A stretch of 15,089 bases of DNA. Source: Nitrososphaeria archaeon (lineage in GTDB: Archaea > Thermoproteota > Nitrososphaeria > Nitrososphaerales > Nitrososphaeraceae). The stretch covers positions 1 to 15,089 of the forward strand of contig JAJPIN010000195.1 in assembly GCA_021324715.1 (NCBI GenBank), given 5' to 3'. Shown piece after piece: positions 12,315 through 15,089 of the stretch. A program made the position numbers and the translations under genes. Below the pieces are notes generated by a model. The model did no database searches, was not told where the DNA came from, and saw nothing but the letters and a program-made list of their open reading frames with translations. Positions within the stretch are counted from its first letter, which is position 1. Every line of letters begins with the position of its first letter.

Positions 12315-13673
12315 ATGCCACTGTTTGGGACTAATGGAATTAGGGGAGTTTTTGGGAAAGATCTTACTCTAGATTTCCTGGTGGATGTGACTCACTCATT
12401 GGCAGCTTATTATAATGATGGTACAATTTTGATCGGAAGAGATGGTCGAAATTCAAGTCACATAGTGTTTAATATTGTTACCGCTGTCTTAAATTCAAAT
12501 GGAATAGATACGGTAGACGCAGGCATTTTGCCCACACCGTGTCTGCAGTACGCAACGAAAAAAAATAAATTTAAAGGCGGGGTTATGATAACTGCCTCTC
12601 ACAATCCTCCAGAATACAATGGGGTTAAACCCATAGCGAAAGATGGAGTCGAGTTATCAAGGGATGATGAGATATTAGTTGAAGACATTTTTAGGAATAA
12701 AACATTTATTAATTCAAATAAGATAGGTAGGAATTTCAAAGATGAAACGATAATTAATGCATATATTGATGATGTTTTAGAATTAGTCGACGTAGATAGG
12801 ATCAAACAACACAACTTCAAAATAACGATGGACTTAGGAAATGGCGTTCAATCTTTAGTTGCACCATTACTGGCAAAGAGACTTGGGTGTACGGTAATAA
12901 CGGTTAATGGAACATTAGATGGAAGTTTCCCGGGAAGGGGATCAGAACCAACACCATCAAACCTAGAGATACTAAGATCTATCTCAAAAGAAACTAAATC
13001 TGATCTAGGTGCTGCGTACGATGGTGATGGAGATAGATCCATATTTTGCGATGAACTAGGAGCGGTCCACTGGGGTGACAGAACAGGAACATTATTAGCC
13101 AAATATCTGATTACCACTAAACACCCGCGTGCGAAAATTGTATGCCCTGTGAACACTACTCATATCCTCACAAAAATTGCACAGGAAAATAATTCAGAGG
13201 TTTTTCATACAAAAGTTGGTAGCGTTGAAGTTTCGCGTGAAATGGTTAAGCAGAATGCGCTTATCGGAATGGAAGAAAATGGTGGTTTCATGTATGGTGT
13301 ACTAAATCAAGTACGAGATGGCGCGCTCACTACTGCCTTAATGCTCGATTTACTAGCGTCCGAGAAAAAGCTGCTTTCGGAATTGTTTTTATCTCTTCCA
13401 GCAGTATTTCAATATAAATCCAAGTTTCCGTGCTCCGACATGGGATTAATTAAAAAAGTAATAGTTAACGTAAAGAATCATGGAAGTCCAATGAAAATTG
13501 AGACGCTTGATGGAGTTAAGATTTGGTTAGATGAAGAGAGCTGGTTAATGCTACGTCCCAGTGGAACTGAGCCTCTGATTAGAATTTATGGAGAATCTTC
13601 AGACGAAATGTTACTCAACTCAAAAGTGAATGAATATACTCGGATTATTAGAGAGACATTAGGTGAAGACTAA
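12315..13673 (+). CDS. glmM: Phosphohexomutase (phosphoglucosamine mutase / phosphomannomutase)
   Basis: 452 residues with the four-domain alpha-D-phosphohexomutase layout. The N-terminus FGTNGIRGVFG is typical. The phosphorylated serine lies in TASHNPPEYNG (Ser95). The magnesium loop is DGDGDR (Asp236, 238, 240). The sugar-binding loop is EENGGFMYG (about 320-328), and the phosphate-binding loop is RPSGTEPLIRIYGE (from Arg414). It moves phosphate between the 1- and 6-positions of hexose phosphates, feeding UDP-N-acetylglucosamine or GDP-mannose for glycans and lipids. Many archaeal members use several sugars, so the symbol is tentative: it could be phosphomannomutase. The ATG is supported by a TATA box; it is probably a single-gene unit, the next gene having its own promoter. 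Confidence 0.9.
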   Translation: MPLFGTNGIRGVFGKDLTLDFLVDVTHSLAAYYNDGTILIGRDGRNSSHIVFNIVTAVLNSNGIDTVDAGILPTPCLQYATKKNKFKGGVMITASHNPPEYNGVKPIAKDGVELSRDDEILVEDIFRNKTFINSNKIGRNFKDETIINAYIDDVLELVDVDRIKQHNFKITMDLGNGVQSLVAPLLAKRLGCTVITVNGTLDGSFPGRGSEPTPSNLEILRSISKETKSDLGAAYDGDGDRSIFCDELGAVHWGDRTGTLLAKYLITTKHPRAKIVCPVNTTHILTKIAQENNSEVFHTKVGSVEVSREMVKQNALIGMEENGGFMYGVLNQVRDGALTTALMLDLLASEKKLLSELFLSLPAVFQYKSKFPCSDMGLIKKVIVNVKNHGSPMKIETLDGVKIWLDEESWLMLRPSGTEPLIRIYGESSDEMLLNSKVNEYTRIIRETLGED

Positions 13674-13690
13674 TATTTTGCTCGGCAACA

Positions 13691-13699
13691 TTTTTAATA
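13691..13699 (+). promoter_or_regulatory. TATA box of the eL8-eS28-eL24-ndk-aIF5B operon
   Basis: TTTTTAATA, 18 bases after the mutase stop. Transcription should start near 13721, leaving a leader of about 36 nt that carries the Shine-Dalgarno site of eL8. Confidence 0.55.
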
Positions 13700-13740
13700 C
13701 GCCTCTGCTTGTATTCAGTAGATTATAGATGATCCCAATG

Positions 13741-13746
13741 GGTGAT
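13741..13746 (+). promoter_or_regulatory. Shine-Dalgarno site of eL8
   Basis: GGTGAT, a full match to the anti-Shine-Dalgarno, ends 10 bases before the ATG at 13757. It covers the upstream GTG (13742) and ATG (13745), making those unlikely starts. Confidence 0.65.
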
Positions 13747-13756
13747 GGATAATAAA

Positions 13757-14137
13757 ATGAGTAAGCCGTTTTATGTAAAATTTGAAACTCCAAAAGATCT
13801 TGTAAATGCAGTATATGAAGCAGTTAGGGTAGCCAAGCAAAGTGGAAGCGTAAGAAAGGGAACTAATGAAACGACAAAGGCGATAGAAAGGGGAATTGGC
13901 AAATTGATAGTAATAGCAGAGGACGTTCAACCACCTGAGGTTGTTGCCCACATTCCAATCATTTGCGAAGAGAGAAATACTCCATATATTTTTGTACCCA
14001 GTAAGCAACAGTTGGGCGAATCCCTCGGTATTGAGGTTGGATCTGCTGCTGCAACAATTGTTGATGCAGGAGAAGGTCAACACATAGTCGATCAAGTTAT
14101 CGGAACACTAGCCAACATTAAAGACAAGAAGGAGTGA
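13757..14137 (+). CDS. rpl7ae: Ribosomal protein eL8 (L7Ae)
   Basis: 126 residues, a complete L7Ae. KGTNETTKAIERG (about 40-52) is the kink-turn-binding loop, followed by LIVIAEDVQPPEVVAHIP and the stretch ending in IEVGSAAATIVD. L7Ae binds kink-turns in 23S rRNA and also in box C/D and H/ACA guide RNAs and RNase P, so it is a working partner of Cbf5 encoded at the left of this window. The frame is open from 13742, but the Shine-Dalgarno site and family length favour the ATG at 13757. The TGA overlaps the Shine-Dalgarno site of eS28. First gene of its operon. Confidence 0.95.
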   Translation: MSKPFYVKFETPKDLVNAVYEAVRVAKQSGSVRKGTNETTKAIERGIGKLIVIAEDVQPPEVVAHIPIICEERNTPYIFVPSKQQLGESLGIEVGSAAATIVDAGEGQHIVDQVIGTLANIKDKKE

Positions 14138-14138
14138 T
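14131..14138 (+). promoter_or_regulatory. Shine-Dalgarno site of eS28
   Basis: GGAGTGAT overlaps the eL8 stop codon and ends 7 bases before a TTG at 14146, supporting that start over the GTG at 14134. Confidence 0.6.
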
Positions 14139-14145
14139 TTCATTA

Positions 14146-14361
14146 TTGAGTAAAGCTTCAGAAGTAAAGGTAACCCCAGCGGAAGTTATACAAATAGTAG
14201 GAAGAACCGGCATAGCAGGCGAAGTAATCCAAGTTAGAGTAAAAGTTCTAGAAGGAAAGGATAAAGGTCGAATTCTAACACGAAATGTCAAGGGTTCCAT
14301 CAGAATGAAAGACATTCTGATGCTGAGAGAAACTGAGCGAGAGGCTAGAAAGATAAAGTAG
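14146..14361 (+). CDS. rps28e: Small-subunit ribosomal protein eS28
   Basis: 71 residues from a TTG, the normal length for archaeal eS28. It is a small OB-fold protein; EVIQIVGRTGIAGEVIQVRVKV and the C-terminal LRETEREARKIK are diagnostic. It binds 16S rRNA near the exit channel of the small subunit. The GTG at 14134 would give 75 residues and would lie inside the Shine-Dalgarno site, so the TTG is preferred. It begins 8 bases after the eL8 stop and leads into eL24. Confidence 0.93.
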   Translation: MSKASEVKVTPAEVIQIVGRTGIAGEVIQVRVKVLEGKDKGRILTRNVKGSIRMKDILMLRETEREARKIK

Positions 14362-14370
14362 TGAAGTCAA

Positions 14371-14580
14371 TTGAGCAAAATAGCTGGTTCTCTTCGTAAT
14401 TGTTTCTTTTGTGGAAAACACATTCCTGCAGACGAGGGATTAATGTTGGTAAAAAATGACGGAGCTATTCAATGGACATGTTCCGCAAAGTGTAAGAAAA
14501 ACATGAGGCTAAGACGGGACCCCCGAAAATTCAAATGGACGCGAAAGTATGTTAAAGGCGGCATTAAGGTCAAAAAGTAA
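14371..14580 (+). CDS. rpl24e: Large-subunit ribosomal protein eL24
   Basis: 69 residues from a TTG start 9 bases after the eS28 stop. The zinc site is visible as CFFCGKHIPADEG and, after the WTCSAKCKKNM segment, the second pair, in the C-x2-C...C-x3-C form of eL24. The end is basic (RRDPRKFKWTRKY), as expected for rRNA binding. A GTGAAG stretch upstream is a weak Shine-Dalgarno site. Its place between eS28 and Ndk is the usual archaeal order. Confidence 0.95.
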   Translation: MSKIAGSLRNCFFCGKHIPADEGLMLVKNDGAIQWTCSAKCKKNMRLRRDPRKFKWTRKYVKGGIKVKK

Positions 14581-14589
14581 GGATCAAAT

Positions 14590-14997
14590 ATGTCAAATCT
14601 GGAAAAGACTCTAATAGTCATTAAACCTGATGGTTTTAAGAAGGGTCTCGTTGGAAAAATCATTTCAAGATTTGAGGACAGGGGGTTTCAAATTGTTAAT
14701 CTCAAGTTATTTCAATTTGATGTCGATTCAGCAGGGAGATTCTATGAAGCACATAAAGACAAACATTTTTTCGATGAATTGGTTTCTTTCATCTGCTCTG
14801 GCAATACAGTTGGCTGTATTATAGAAGGGAATAATGCAATTTCAACTGTAAGATTAATGATTGGAAACACAAAATCAACAGAAGCTTTACCAGGAACAAT
14901 TAGAGGAGACTATGGGATCGGCTTCACTGATAACATTATACATGCTTCTGATTCAGTTGAAAGCTTCATAAAAGAGTCTAAAATCATTTTTAATTAA
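14590..14997 (+). CDS. ndk: Nucleoside diphosphate kinase
   Basis: 135 residues, a typical single-domain enzyme. The start LEKTLIVIKPDGFKKGLVGKI and the active-site block NIIHASDSVES, with the phosphorylated histidine, are present; PGTIRGDYG binds the nucleotide. It moves phosphate from ATP to other nucleoside diphosphates, acting after the AdkA and Cmk of this window in making NTPs. The ATG lies 9 bases after eL24 with a GGATCA-type ribosome site. The stop directly abuts the next start codon. Its position before aIF5B is conserved in archaea. Confidence 0.95.
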   Translation: MSNLEKTLIVIKPDGFKKGLVGKIISRFEDRGFQIVNLKLFQFDVDSAGRFYEAHKDKHFFDELVSFICSGNTVGCIIEGNNAISTVRLMIGNTKSTEALPGTIRGDYGIGFTDNIIHASDSVESFIKESKIIFN

Positions 14998-15089
14998 GTG
15001 AGACTTCGCCAACCAGTTGTTGTGGTATTAGGTCATGTAGACTCTGGCAAGACGTCACTGCTTGACAGAATTCGTGGAACAGCAGTTCA
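14998..15089 (+). CDS. infB: Translation initiation factor aIF5B, N-terminal fragment
   Basis: Only the first 30 codons are present; the gene runs off the right edge. The start is a GTG immediately after the ndk stop, with no spacer. The translation begins RLRQPVVVVLGHVDSGKTSL, containing the P-loop GHVDSGKTS, followed by LLDRIRGTAV (switch region). This is the start of the aIF5B/IF2 GTPase, which promotes subunit joining and initiator tRNA placement. The usual bacterial form has GHVDHGKT; Ser in place of His is seen in archaeal/eukaryotic relatives. The catalytic rest cannot be judged. Confidence 0.9.
   Translation, partial: MRLRQPVVVVLGHVDSGKTSLLDRIRGTAV

Noticed and set aside
12599..13156. 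Minus-strand open frames within the phosphohexomutase gene
   Set aside because: No family features; both are shadows of a well-supported gene.
13715..14095. Minus-strand cysteine-rich 126-codon frame
   Set aside because: It is antisense to eL8, which has full family motifs and a Shine-Dalgarno site.
1..15089. Mobile element, CRISPR array, phage or defence island
   Set aside because: No transposase, integrase, regularly spaced repeats, terminal inverted repeats or defence genes were seen; the content is mostly conserved housekeeping genes in conserved order.

Overview
The window reads as a chromosomal segment of an AT-rich archaeon, most likely an ammonia-oxidising thaumarchaeote (Nitrososphaeria). 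This rests on gene content and order: the archaeal form of the spc ribosomal operon with SecY, archaeal-type adenylate and cytidylate kinases and Cbf5; the archaeal eL8-eS28-eL24-Ndk-aIF5B operon; an Lsm-eL37 pair; TATA-type promoters close to start codons; and an intron-bearing tRNA. The genus cannot be fixed from sequence alone. There is no sign of a phage, transposon, CRISPR array or plasmid.

Layout. 1-392 (+) is the 3' end of an unrecognised low-complexity, sequon-rich protein. 489-6375 (-) is the spc tail, in transcription order uL18, uS5, uL30, uL15, SecY, AdkA, Cmk, Cbf5, with a promoter before uL18 and probably a second before uL15. 6442-8183 (-) is malate dehydrogenase followed by a LarB-like protein. 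8413-8550 (+) is a small zinc-ribbon protein behind a duplicated 15-bp promoter element. 8611-9844 (-) holds Lsm, eL37 (56 codons, hidden under an opposite-strand open frame) and a membrane-anchored coiled-coil protein. 9993-11647 (-) holds a creatininase-family hydrolase and a PurU-like enzyme. 11827-12009 (+) is a HIT-like zinc finger followed by a perfect inverted repeat. 12106-12236 (-) is tRNA-Leu(UAG) with two introns. 12315-13673 (+) is a phosphohexomutase. 13757 to the right edge (+) is eL8, eS28, eL24, Ndk and the start of aIF5B.

How it fits together. Most genes serve translation and RNA handling: six ribosomal proteins of the two large operons plus uL18 and eL37, Sec export, nucleotide kinases, RNA pseudouridylation (Cbf5) and its partner eL8/L7Ae, Lsm, and an initiation factor. 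Operon-internal genes often carry Shine-Dalgarno motifs of the GGTGAT type. Operon-leading genes often have a TATA box 25-31 nt before the start codon, as expected for leaderless messages. TTG and GTG starts are common.

The most unusual item is the tRNA gene. Two folded bulge-helix-bulge sites predict removal of 22 and 24 nt, leaving an internal exon of about 8 nt that carries the whole anticodon. Secondary points are the HIT-like zinc finger, LarB joined to malate dehydrogenase, the coiled-coil protein, and the compact adk-cmk-cbf5 order. No intergenic gap exceeds 300 bases.
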